Below, piece after piece: positions 8,993-15,962 of a stretch of 64,000 bases of DNA. Position numbers and translations under genes: made by a program. Numbering within the stretch: position 1 is the stretch's first letter; the number at the start of each line of letters is the position of its first letter. Origin of the DNA: Gemmatimonadota bacterium (GTDB lineage: Bacteria; Latescibacterota; UBA2968; UBA8231); the NCBI GenBank assembly GCA_018673255.1, contig JABHDC010000106.1:9284-73283 (forward strand), written 5' to 3'. The notes below the pieces were generated by a model that was not told the origin of the DNA, did not search any database, and worked only from the letters and a program-made list of their open reading frames with translations.

Positions 8993-9256
8993 GTGAGTCA
9001 CTCTGAACTACCCTTCGGTCGCCTGAACTGGATTCTCTTCGGTGCATCCCTCGCTGTGATCGGCCTGGGTTATGTGCTGCTGAGTATCCCGCCCGCCGAC
9101 GGATTTCTGTCGTTGACGGCGGCGCCCATCATGCTGGTCGGCGGTTACTGCGTTCTTCTGCCGGCTGCCATCCTGGTGCACGATCACGAGTTGCCGCAGA
9201 CCGCCTCGAGCGGCGCGGTCGCCGGCGTCGGTGACGAGGATTCTGCCAGCGCCTGA
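8993..9256 (+). CDS. Small two-helix membrane protein (DUF3098-like)
   Basis: This is an 87-aa protein from GTG at 8993, 13 bp after rplS. It starts with a short polar segment containing FGRLNW. Two hydrophobic segments follow, about residues 12-30 (ILFGASLAVIGLGYVLLS) and 42-63 (APIMLVGGYCVLLPAAIL), and the tail is acidic and Ala-rich. The arrangement 'F..N.....G....GY.L' followed by 'API.LV.GY' resembles the small DUF3098 membrane proteins known mainly from Bacteroidota. The assignment is by pattern only and the function is unknown. Codon use and tight spacing indicate a real gene. Confidence 0.7.
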   Translation: MSHSELPFGRLNWILFGASLAVIGLGYVLLSIPPADGFLSLTAAPIMLVGGYCVLLPAAILVHDHELPQTASSGAVAGVGDEDSASA

Positions 9257-9283
9257 CTCGCCTCAACCGAGGTGCCAAGTGCC

Positions 9284-9943
9284 ATGCGCATTCTGATCGC
9301 CGAAGACGAGATCACTTCCCGGCTGCTCCTGGTGAAGTCACTGGAAGCCTTCGGACATGAACTCATCGTCACCGAAGATGGCCTGCAGGCACAGGCCGCC
9401 CTGCAGGAGCCCCATGCCCCCCTGCTTGTCATCCTCGACTGGATGATGCCGGGCATGGATGGTGTGGAAGTCTGTTCCTGGTTGCGCCAACAGGACTGGG
9501 GCAGATCACGCTACGTGATCATGCTCACGTCTCTGGAGAAGACCGACCACGTCGTGGCCGGTCTGGATGCTGGCGCAAATGACTACGTCACCAAACCATT
9601 CAACCACCGTGAACTCGAAGCGCGGGTTCGTGTCGGTGAGCGTGTCATCGACTTGCAGGATCAACTGGCACAAAGGGTCCGCGAGTTGGAGGCCGCCCTC
9701 CTGCAGGTCAAGACCCTGCATGGCCTGCTTCCTATCTGCTCCTACTGCAAGAAGATCCGCGACGACCAGAACTACTGGACGCAGGTTGAGGGCTACATCG
9801 AGCGGCACGCCGATGTCAGCTTCTCCCACGGGATCTGCCCCGATTGCTACACCACGATCGTCGAGCCCCAACTGAAGGAACTCGAAGATCAGGCGCACAA
9901 GGCAATACAGAAGCCATCCGACAAGGATCATCTCATCGGATGA
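9284..9943 (+). CDS. Response regulator with coiled coil and C-terminal CxxC...CxxC domain
   Basis: This is a 219-aa protein. Residues 1-120 are a receiver domain: acidic pair in IAEDE, phospho-acceptor Asp in VILDWMMPGMDG, Thr/Ser in IMLTS and Lys in YVTKPF. A heptad-like helix (about 122-148) leads to a short domain with ICSYCKKIRDDQNYW and, about 30 residues later, GICPDCY. Such CxxC pairs occur C-terminally in many environmental response regulators and PAS sensors, and presumably bind zinc. No DNA-binding output domain is present, so it may act by protein contact. No histidine kinase is nearby. GTG at 9272 is an alternative start. Its stop overlaps the next ATG. Confidence 0.88.
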   Translation: MRILIAEDEITSRLLLVKSLEAFGHELIVTEDGLQAQAALQEPHAPLLVILDWMMPGMDGVEVCSWLRQQDWGRSRYVIMLTSLEKTDHVVAGLDAGANDYVTKPFNHRELEARVRVGERVIDLQDQLAQRVRELEAALLQVKTLHGLLPICSYCKKIRDDQNYWTQVEGYIERHADVSFSHGICPDCYTTIVEPQLKELEDQAHKAIQKPSDKDHLIG

Positions 9944-10767
9944 GCGCGGCCCTCGAGCACGACGCCGACCTGTATTCCAATACGGCCGTCAGTACGACCT
10001 GTCCGAATCTGGGCAGTGTCGATTCGATGCGGATGGCCGCCTTTGAGCGCGATGGATACGTGGCGATCGAGCGAGCGTTTTCATCCACTCGCATCCAGGC
10101 CGCAATGCAGGCGGTCGATGATCTGATCGATGGCCAGTGTCCCGACTTTCGCGGCCTCCAATACGAGAGTGGGCACGGCGACAAAGACGAATTGAGCCGT
10201 GACGAGCGCCGTCGAGCGGTTCGTAAGCTGATGAGTTTCGTCGATCACGACCCGCGACTGCACGAACTGGCCTTCGATCACGATCTTCTGGCGCTGATCT
10301 CCCGCCTCATGGGCGATGCCGAGCCGGCACTGTTCCAGGACATGGCCCTGCTCAAGCCACCCGGTGGCCGTGAGAAACCCTGGCATCAGGACATGGCCTA
10401 CTTCGATGTGCCTGTCCAGACCCCGGTCATCGGCGTCTGGATCGCCCTCGAACCAGCCACCATCGAGAATGGGGCGCTGCGCGTGATATCAGGGTCTCAC
10501 AAGTTGGGCCCGCAGGAGCACTTCAAGCGCCGTGACTGGCAGATCTGCGATACACAGATCGATCGCGGCAACGACATGGCCGTCCCCCTGCCGGCCGGCG
10601 GCGCCCTGATCTGGCACGGGCTGCTGCAGCATGGCAGTCCCGGAAATCACTCCGATCAGCGACGGCGTGCCCTCCAGTACCACTACAAGCCATGTGCGAC
10701 ACCAGAGATCCCGACCGACGATCGCCTGGCCATTTACGGTGGTGAGGTTCGCGGCGCTCAGTGTTGA
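9940..10767 (+). CDS. Phytanoyl-CoA dioxygenase (PhyH) family protein
   Basis: This is a 275-aa Fe(II)/2-oxoglutarate-dependent oxygenase of the PhyH family. The iron ligands are predicted as His149 and Asp151 in WHQDMAYFD and a distal His in LQHGSPGNHS near residue 230, with the 2-oxoglutarate Arg about 11 residues later in RRRALQ. The N-terminal FERDGYVAIERAF segment is also typical. The ATG overlaps the stop of the response regulator gene (ATGA), suggesting coupled translation. The substrate cannot be deduced, because PhyH enzymes hydroxylate many small molecules. The sequence just after the stop contains a 20-bp tandem duplication. Confidence 0.87.
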   Translation: MSAALEHDADLYSNTAVSTTCPNLGSVDSMRMAAFERDGYVAIERAFSSTRIQAAMQAVDDLIDGQCPDFRGLQYESGHGDKDELSRDERRRAVRKLMSFVDHDPRLHELAFDHDLLALISRLMGDAEPALFQDMALLKPPGGREKPWHQDMAYFDVPVQTPVIGVWIALEPATIENGALRVISGSHKLGPQEHFKRRDWQICDTQIDRGNDMAVPLPAGGALIWHGLLQHGSPGNHSDQRRRALQYHYKPCATPEIPTDDRLAIYGGEVRGAQC

Positions 10768-10803
10768 CGACGTCGGGCCTGTACTGACGAAGTCGGGGCC
10801 GTG
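10765..10803 (+). repeat. About 20-bp imperfect tandem duplication after the PhyH gene
   Basis: TGACGACGTCGGGCCTGTAC is followed by TGACGAAGTCGGGGCCGTG. The first copy begins with the stop codon of the PhyH gene, and the repeat fills half of the 84-bp spacer before the creatininase gene. Confidence 0.75.
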
Positions 10804-10851
10804 TGATGTTCGGGTGTGTGAGATGTTCCGCCCGATAGCCAGGAGACAAAC

Positions 10852-11604
10852 ATGACTGATGCAGCACCATTCGGCCGCTACGAACGACTGCGCCCCGATG
10901 ATCTGTCGGCCCTGGTGGAGCAGACGCCCGTCGCCTACTGGCCCCTGGGACTACTCGAGCATCACGGTTGGCATCTGCCAGTCGGTTTCGACGGCCTGAA
11001 AGCCGATGGGCTCTGCGAGCGACTCGCCCAGCGCGTGGGCGGCGTCATCCTGCCCACCATGTGGTGGGGTGGCGGTGGCGGCCACGACGTATTCCGCTGG
11101 ACCCATTACCAGCCCGAGTCGGCCTACGCTGATATTCTGACCACAACGGCAGACCAGCTCTTCGAGCACGGATTCCGCGCCATCGTCCTGCTCGCCGGGC
11201 ACTACCCCTGGCAACAGACGCTCAATCGCGTCGTGCCGGATCTGCGAACCAGCCATCCGGAGGGGCTGATCCTGGCTGGGTCGGAACTCACTGTCGCGGG
11301 AGATATCGGCCTGAAGGGTGACCACGCCGCCCTCGAGGAGACCTCCTATGGTCTGGCACTGTTTCCGGATCTCATCGACATGAAGGCCATGACGTCCGAT
11401 CGGGGTGGCAGCAGCATCTGGCCGAAGGATGGTCCACCTGACCCGGCCAAGCGACACCCAGGCGTCGAATACGATCCGGCCGAGCCCCTCTTTGCCCAGA
11501 TGGGTGAAGATTCGCGAATGGCCTCCGGAGCGCGCGGCGCGGACGCGGCCAACACGCTGCTCAATGAACTGGAACGTCTTCTGCGCCAGTATCTGAATAC
11601 GTAA
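10852..11604 (+). CDS. Creatininase-family amidohydrolase
   Basis: This is a 250-aa member of the creatininase family, binuclear metal amidohydrolases acting on creatinine, formamides and related C-N bonds. The metal-binding motif is LLEHHGWHLPVGFD, in which Glu, His and Asp are expected ligands. LLAGHYPWQQ and HAALEETSYGLALFPD provide the later His and Glu. The glycine-rich MWWGGGGGHD segment lies where other members have a substrate loop. Its neighbours are PhyH upstream and a selenoprotein downstream. Calling it creatininase proper is not justified. Confidence 0.87.
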   Translation: MTDAAPFGRYERLRPDDLSALVEQTPVAYWPLGLLEHHGWHLPVGFDGLKADGLCERLAQRVGGVILPTMWWGGGGGHDVFRWTHYQPESAYADILTTTADQLFEHGFRAIVLLAGHYPWQQTLNRVVPDLRTSHPEGLILAGSELTVAGDIGLKGDHAALEETSYGLALFPDLIDMKAMTSDRGGSSIWPKDGPPDPAKRHPGVEYDPAEPLFAQMGEDSRMASGARGADAANTLLNELERLLRQYLNT

Positions 11605-11643
11605 GCGCCACTTACCACCCTCTGCCCAAACAAGAGACAAGCA

Positions 11644-11871
11644 ATGGCTGATCGAGTCGAAATCCAATACTGCGCTGGCTGAGGTTACATTTCTCAAACC
11701 GTCAGTTTGGCGGAACAGATCCTGGCAGCCAAGAAACTCGACCTGAAAGAGTTGGTGATCATCCCCCACCGGGGGGGGTGCTTCGAGGTCAGCGTCGACG
11801 GAAAGCTCGTATTCTCCAAGCTTGAGCAGGGCAGATTTCCCGAATTCGAAGAGATCAGTCCTCACCTGTAG
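11644..11871 (+). CDS. SelW/Rdx-family selenoprotein with in-frame TGA (Sec) at codon 13
   Basis: Reading ATG at 11644 through the TGA at 11680-11682 to TAG at 11869-11871 gives a 75-aa protein: MADRVEIQYCAGUGYIS, then a helix and GGCFEVSVDGKLVFSK, ending QGRFPEFEEISPHL. Both ends fit the Rdx (SelW/SelT/SelH-like) thioredoxin-fold family: a beta strand, a CxxU redox motif followed by GY, and the GxFEVxVDGKLxxSK core with a Phe-Pro-rich end. The reading frame stays family-like on both sides of the TGA, so TGA is best read as selenocysteine rather than stop. A hairpin lies 12 nt downstream. Function is presumably a thiol/selenol redox reaction, with the partner unknown. Ordinary gene finding would miss it. 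Confidence 0.83.
11695..11709 (+). promoter_or_regulatory. Candidate bacterial SECIS hairpin
   Basis: CAAAC (11695-11699) and GTTTG (11705-11709) form a 5-bp stem, extendable by one U-G pair, around the loop CGUCA. The apical GU is 18 nt after the TGA codon. Bacterial SECIS elements are small hairpins inside the coding region just after the UGA, read by SelB, commonly with a GU in the apical loop. Position and loop fit, but the stem is short. Confidence 0.55.
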
Positions 11872-11918
11872 CCGTCGATACTGGGTGGGCCTCCGGCGCG
11901 ATAGCGCAAAAATTCTGC

Positions 11919-11948
11919 TTGACAGGGCGAGTCGCGCCTGGATACCTT
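11919..11948 (+). promoter_or_regulatory. Sigma70-like promoter upstream of a candidate ncRNA
   Basis: TTGACA (11919-11924), an 18-bp spacer and TACCTT (11943-11948). An A-rich AAAAATTC stretch just upstream resembles an UP element. No start codon with a plausible gene follows. The next strong signal is a terminator at 12191. Confidence 0.6.
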
Positions 11949-12063
11949 CGCGACAGGTGTTGTATCGAACCATAGAGTCACCCCGTAACCGGAGGCGCTC
12001 ATGGAACCGGACAACTCAGGGTGGTCGTAGGTCAGTCACACGAATGCGGCCACCACGCTCTGA

Positions 12064-12117
12064 AGCGTTGTGGAGTCATGTAGCGTTGTAGAGCCATGCG
12101 GCGATGCAGAGCCCTGC
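12064..12117 (+). repeat. Three 18-bp imperfect tandem repeats inside the candidate ncRNA
   Basis: The units are AGCGTTGTGGAGTCATGT, AGCGTTGTAGAGCCATGC and GGCGATGCAGAGCCCTGC. The first unit also forms the 3' arm of the CTGA-loop hairpin. Confidence 0.75.
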
Positions 12118-12190
12118 CCCACGATGTTGAGACGGTGGCAGCACCGCCACCGATCTGATCGGGTCCTCGTTGACCCGACATTGATTATTC

Positions 12191-12224
12191 GGAGAGGACC
12201 CATACGGGTCCTCTCCTTCTTTTT
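12191..12224 (+). terminator. Rho-independent terminator
   Basis: An 11-bp perfect stem, GGAGAGGACCC (12191-12201) with GGGTCCTCTCC (12206-12216), loop ATAC, followed by TTCTTTTT. It ends the transcript coming from 11.9 kb and isolates it from the ABC exporter genes starting at 12302. Confidence 0.93.
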
Positions 12225-12301
12225 GGTCCCGTTTCCTTCCTGGCCTCCCTCCCTCTGGCCATCGTCGATCCCGATGCCCTTCCACCGACAACCGATCTGA
12301 T

Positions 12302-13294
12302 ATGGCGCGCATCCTCGTCGACGGTCTCGTCAAACACTTCCACGTGGCCCAGCGACGCTCTGGCATGAAGGGAGCCATCACGGGCCTGTTGCGGCGAAGT
12401 GAGCGTGTCGTGCGCGCCCTGGATGGCATCTCCTTCGAGGTAGCGCCCGGTGAATTGCTAGGTTACATCGGCCCCAACGGAGCCGGCAAATCGACGACAG
12501 TGAAGATCCTGGGTGGCATTCTGGTTCCCGATGCCGGCATTGTCGAAGTCGATGGCCTGGTCCCCTGGGAACAACGGGTCGAGCACGTGAAGCGGATCGG
12601 CGTCGTGTTCGGCCAGCGAACGCAGTTGTGGTGGGATCTGCCCGTCATCGAGTCCTTCGAACTGCTGCGCCACGTGTACGACACAGAAGCATCTGCCCAC
12701 GCAGCGATGCAGACAGACCTCGTCGATCTGCTCGATCTGGCGCCCATCCTCGACACCCCTGTGCGACAACTCAGCCTGGGGCAGCGGATGCGCTGTGATC
12801 TAGTCGCCGCCCTGCTGCACTCTCCACCATTGTTGTTCCTCGATGAACCGACGATCGGCCTGGATGCGGTCGCCAAGCTCGCCGTGCGAGACTTCATCCG
12901 TCGATTGCATGATGAACGGGGCACAACCGTCGTGCTCACGACGCACGACATGGACGATATCGACGCCCTGTGCACACGCCTGTTACTGATCGGCTCAGGC
13001 AAGATCCTCCACGATGGATCCCTCGACGATCTGCGCCGCCTCGTACACCGGGACCGGCGACTCGTGATCGATGTCTCCTCAGAGGCCGAAGCGGGCAAGG
13101 TCGAAGACCCGGACGCCGAGATCGTGACACGCCAGGGGCATCGAGTGACCCTGCAATTCGATCCCGAACGCATACCGGCAGCGCAACTGATCAGCCGCCT
13201 GGCATCACGCTACGCCCTGCATGATCTGGTCGTTGAGGCAGCCCCGATCGAGGAGGTCATTGCCGCCGTGTACAGGCGTGAACATCGATCATGA
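12302..13294 (+). CDS. ABC-2 type exporter, ATP-binding protein
   Basis: This 330-aa ATPase has Walker A GPNGAGKSTT near residue 58, a Q-loop in VVFGQRTQLWWDLP, signature LSLGQRMRCD near 157, Walker B LLFLDEP near 178 and switch His in LTTHDMDD. A C-terminal accessory region of about 90 residues follows. The WWDLPVIESFELL segment is typical of the subgroup that pairs with two ABC2_membrane_6 (DUF990-like) permeases, as here. The last codons overlap the first permease start (ATGA). The substrate is unknown. Related systems are annotated as drug, viologen or bacteriocin exporters. Confidence 0.9.
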   Translation: MARILVDGLVKHFHVAQRRSGMKGAITGLLRRSERVVRALDGISFEVAPGELLGYIGPNGAGKSTTVKILGGILVPDAGIVEVDGLVPWEQRVEHVKRIGVVFGQRTQLWWDLPVIESFELLRHVYDTEASAHAAMQTDLVDLLDLAPILDTPVRQLSLGQRMRCDLVAALLHSPPLLFLDEPTIGLDAVAKLAVRDFIRRLHDERGTTVVLTTHDMDDIDALCTRLLLIGSGKILHDGSLDDLRRLVHRDRRLVIDVSSEAEAGKVEDPDAEIVTRQGHRVTLQFDPERIPAAQLISRLASRYALHDLVVEAAPIEEVIAAVYRREHRS

Positions 13295-14085
13295 GCGGGG
13301 CCTACAGAGCGATCCTCGAAGCGCAGATGCGCAGCCTGCTCCAGTATCGAGCGGCGGCGATCGGCGGCGCCCTGACGCAGATCTTCTTTGGCTTTGTCAT
13401 CATCCAGGTCTACGAGGCCTTCTATGCCGAGGCCACCGGCGACCAGCCGATGGCATTGCAGCAGGTGATCACCTACGTGTGGCTCGGCCAGGCGATGCTC
13501 GGTCTGTTTCCATGGAATGTGGACCCCACGATCCGGCAGCAGATCCGCGATGGCAATGTCGTGTATGAGTTGCTGCGTCCCGTCGATCTGTATGGACTCT
13601 GGTTCGCCCGCTCCGCCGCACGGCGCCTGGCCCCGACCATGTTGCGCTCTGTGCCGATTCTGATCGTGGCGGCTGCCTTCCTCGGCCTGCAACCACCAGC
13701 CACCTGGGCTGCCCTGGGAGCCTGGATCATTACCACATTCGGGGCGATCCTGCTGGCCACATCGATCACCGCCCTGCTCACGACAACGATGTTGTGGACG
13801 ATCAGCGGCGAAGGCATCGTCACCCTCGCCGTGGTCGTCGTCGTGCTCACCTCAGGGATGGCCATTCCCCTGCCGTTGATGCCACTCAACCTGCAGGCGA
13901 TCATGACATGGCTCCCCTTCCGCGGGCTCGTCGACATCCCCTTCCGCCTGTATCTGGGCCACTTGCCCGTGGACCAGACCCTGTCCCTGTTCGGATTTCA
14001 GATCCTGTGGGCCGGTTTTTTCATCCTCGCCGGCCGCACCCTCCTGAGTCGATTGCGCCGACGGATCGTCGTGCAGGGAGGGTGA
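13291..14085 (+). CDS. ABC-2 type exporter, permease 1
   Basis: This 264-aa integral membrane protein has about six hydrophobic segments. It has the arrangement of ABC2_membrane_6 permeases: QMRSLLQYRAAAIGGALTQ near the N-terminus, the WLGQAMLGLFPW segment, and then DPTIRQQIRDGNVVYELLRP. That last motif (R.G.v.yeLLRPvdly) recurs in permease 2 as MVRRGDFDRILLRPRS, showing the two are homologous halves of one channel. Its start overlaps the ATPase stop and permease 2 begins 1 bp after its stop. Confidence 0.88.
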   Translation: MSGAYRAILEAQMRSLLQYRAAAIGGALTQIFFGFVIIQVYEAFYAEATGDQPMALQQVITYVWLGQAMLGLFPWNVDPTIRQQIRDGNVVYELLRPVDLYGLWFARSAARRLAPTMLRSVPILIVAAAFLGLQPPATWAALGAWIITTFGAILLATSITALLTTTMLWTISGEGIVTLAVVVVVLTSGMAIPLPLMPLNLQAIMTWLPFRGLVDIPFRLYLGHLPVDQTLSLFGFQILWAGFFILAGRTLLSRLRRRIVVQGG

Positions 14086-14086
14086 A

Positions 14087-14899
14087 ATGACGAATCTGAC
14101 ACAGAGCCTGGCACTCCTGGGGCGTTACCTGGCGATCTCCGTGCGGGGGCAGATGCAGTACCGGGCTTCCTTTCTCATGCTCTTTGTGGGCAGCTTCTTC
14201 ATCTCGCTGCTCGAATTCGTCACCGTCGTCCTGCTCTTCGACCGTTTCGGCCAATTGCGTGACTGGTCTCTGGCCGAGGTCGCCCTGCTCTATGGCCTCG
14301 TCAATGTCGCCTTCTCACTTGCCGAGGCGACCTCTCAGGGCTTCGAACACCTCAGTCAGATGGTGCGCCGCGGCGACTTCGACCGCATTCTGCTCAGACC
14401 ACGATCTGCGGTGCTGCAGATTGCGGGCCAACAACTTCACCTGCGGCGCTTCGGACGAATGCTGCAGGGCGCCGCGGTCCTGCTATGGGCCCTGCACAAC
14501 CTCGACGTGCCCATCGATGCGGCGCGGATTGCCCTGCTCACCCTGACCTTGTTGGGCGGAACCTGTCTCTTCTACGGGCTGTTCGTCCTGGAAGGCACCA
14601 TGTCCTTCTGGACCATCGAATCGCTGGAACTCTGGGCGAGCCTGACCAACGGCGGTGTCTTCGCGGCCCAGTATCCCATGTCCATGTATCGACGTGCCTT
14701 CCGCTGGTTCTTCACATTTCTTGTACCCCTGGCCGGGATCAGCTACTATCCTGGCCTGGCCCTGAGTGGTCGTATCCCCTTGTCTGGCGCCCAGGCGACG
14801 ATTTCGTGGGTGGCGCCACTGAGTGGTATCCTGTTCCTCCTCCTCAGTCTGGCCGTGTGGCGAATCGGTGTGCGCCGCTACACCTCAACCGGAAGCTGA
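14087..14899 (+). CDS. ABC-2 type exporter, permease 2
   Basis: This 270-aa membrane protein has about six hydrophobic segments and is homologous in layout to permease 1. It includes YRASFLMLFVGSFF, then the cytoplasmic loop MVRRGDFDRILLRPRS and a long C-terminal hydrophobic region. With the preceding ATPase and permease it should form a heterodimeric exporter in the inner membrane. The spacing of 1 bp to permease 1 and 2 bp to the next lipoprotein gene indicates one operon. Confidence 0.88.
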   Translation: MTNLTQSLALLGRYLAISVRGQMQYRASFLMLFVGSFFISLLEFVTVVLLFDRFGQLRDWSLAEVALLYGLVNVAFSLAEATSQGFEHLSQMVRRGDFDRILLRPRSAVLQIAGQQLHLRRFGRMLQGAAVLLWALHNLDVPIDAARIALLTLTLLGGTCLFYGLFVLEGTMSFWTIESLELWASLTNGGVFAAQYPMSMYRRAFRWFFTFLVPLAGISYYPGLALSGRIPLSGAQATISWVAPLSGILFLLLSLAVWRIGVRRYTSTGS

Positions 14900-14901
14900 T
14901 C

Positions 14902-15957
14902 ATGTCACTCACATGTCGCCACTGGCTCTTCCTTTTTCTGACCGTCGCTCTGGGGGGATGCTCAGACTCGGGCCCCACCCGCTCCGGGTCCGGGGCAGGC
15001 GACGGACCGCACTTCGACGCCCTGCTGCAGGCGCCGACGGCAGAGGAGAAACAGGCCGTGCTGTCATCCTGGTCGCCGGTCGCGGCCCACGATGTGAGAA
15101 TCGAGGCGACGGATACGGTGCGGATCGGATCGAAGCCCGTCGTCGTGCGCATCGTCTCGCATCTGGTGGAGGGAGAGCGTCACATGGGTGCCATCACCCA
15201 TCCGGTCGACATGGCCGATCCCCTGCCGGTGTTGCTCTATTGCCACTTCGACACGGAGGGGGTCTCATTTGAGGGAGCCGTCCTCATACTTACGGCTGTC
15301 GCCGGACTGCGCGGCGATCAGTTCGTCTACGTCATCCCATCCTACCGGGGCCAGTCGCTGCAATTGGGCACCCGGCGTTATGCCTCAGAAGGTGACCGGT
15401 CACCGTGGGATGGAGAGATCGATGATGCCCTGGGTTTGCTGCAGGTGGCCTGGTCCCTGCCGCAGACGCAGGACGGTCGCGCTGCGGCCCTCGGCCTCAG
15501 TGCCGGCGCCACGGTCGCCCTGCTCACGGCAGCACGCGAATCAGGGATCGAGGCCGTCGTCGACTACTTCGCTCCGTCCGACTTCTTCGGAGCCTATTCG
15601 CAGGACATGCTACGGCGGATTGTTGATGGTGATACGCCACAGATCCGCCGGATCCCACTGATCGCAGATCTACTCGTGTTGCCGTGGTCAGATGGCCTGA
15701 TATCGACGGCCCAGATGCGCCTGGAATTGTTGCGGCGATCACCGGCGCATTTTGCCGACCGGCTCCCGCCGATTCTGGCCCATCACGGCACGGCCGATGA
15801 TATCGTCGATCACGGTGAAACAAGCCGACTGCAGATCGCCGTCGACGGGGCAGGTGGCCAGATGCAGTCGTGGACCTATGCCGGCGTCGGGCACTCGCCA
15901 TTTGGGATGAGCGGCGCGCTGGCACGAACCGCCGATTTCCTCGCCCAGATTCGGTAG
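14902..15957 (+). CDS. Lipoprotein with alpha/beta-hydrolase fold
   Basis: This is a 351-aa protein. The N-terminus MSLTCRHWLFLFLTVALGGC is a type II signal peptide with lipidated Cys20. The hydrolase core has the nucleophile elbow GLSAG with Ser at about 200, an acidic residue in HHGTADDIVD near 297, and His in GVGHSPFG near 332. This resembles dienelactone-hydrolase or prolyl-oligopeptidase-like peptidases/esterases. It is the last gene of the ABC-2 exporter operon, so it may act on the exported compound outside the inner membrane. That link is inference. The upstream in-frame extension lies inside permease 2 and is rejected. Confidence 0.82.
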   Translation: MSLTCRHWLFLFLTVALGGCSDSGPTRSGSGAGDGPHFDALLQAPTAEEKQAVLSSWSPVAAHDVRIEATDTVRIGSKPVVVRIVSHLVEGERHMGAITHPVDMADPLPVLLYCHFDTEGVSFEGAVLILTAVAGLRGDQFVYVIPSYRGQSLQLGTRRYASEGDRSPWDGEIDDALGLLQVAWSLPQTQDGRAAALGLSAGATVALLTAARESGIEAVVDYFAPSDFFGAYSQDMLRRIVDGDTPQIRRIPLIADLLVLPWSDGLISTAQMRLELLRRSPAHFADRLPPILAHHGTADDIVDHGETSRLQIAVDGAGGQMQSWTYAGVGHSPFGMSGALARTADFLAQIR

Positions 15958-15962
15958 TGCCC

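Larger units (their letters stand above)
11955..12224 (+). ncRNA. Candidate structured non-coding RNA, about 270 nt
   Basis: The 430-bp stretch 11872-12301 contains no convincing protein gene but is bounded by a consensus promoter and a perfect intrinsic terminator. Between them are several stem-loops: CACCC/GGGTG closing 11979-12023; a 10-bp stem with one mismatch and a CTGA loop at 12050-12073; GGTGGC/GCCACC at 12134-12151; TCGGGTC/GACCCGA at 12159-12178. I looked for the conserved cores of tmRNA, RNase P RNA, SRP RNA and tRNA-Sec and did not find them. 6S RNA cannot be excluded. It lies between the selenoprotein and an ABC exporter. The 5' end is estimated from the -10 position. Confidence 0.5.

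Noticed and set aside
11880..12000. A possible tRNA-Sec near the selenoprotein gene
   Set aside because: On the minus strand a GGTTCGAT stretch recalls a T-loop, but its flanks cannot pair as a T-stem and no acceptor stem exists.
11872..12300. Short open frames (for example 11822-12091 and 12070-12300) in the gene-free stretch
   Set aside because: They have no ribosome-binding sites and no family resemblance. Tandem repeats and hairpins explain the region better as RNA.
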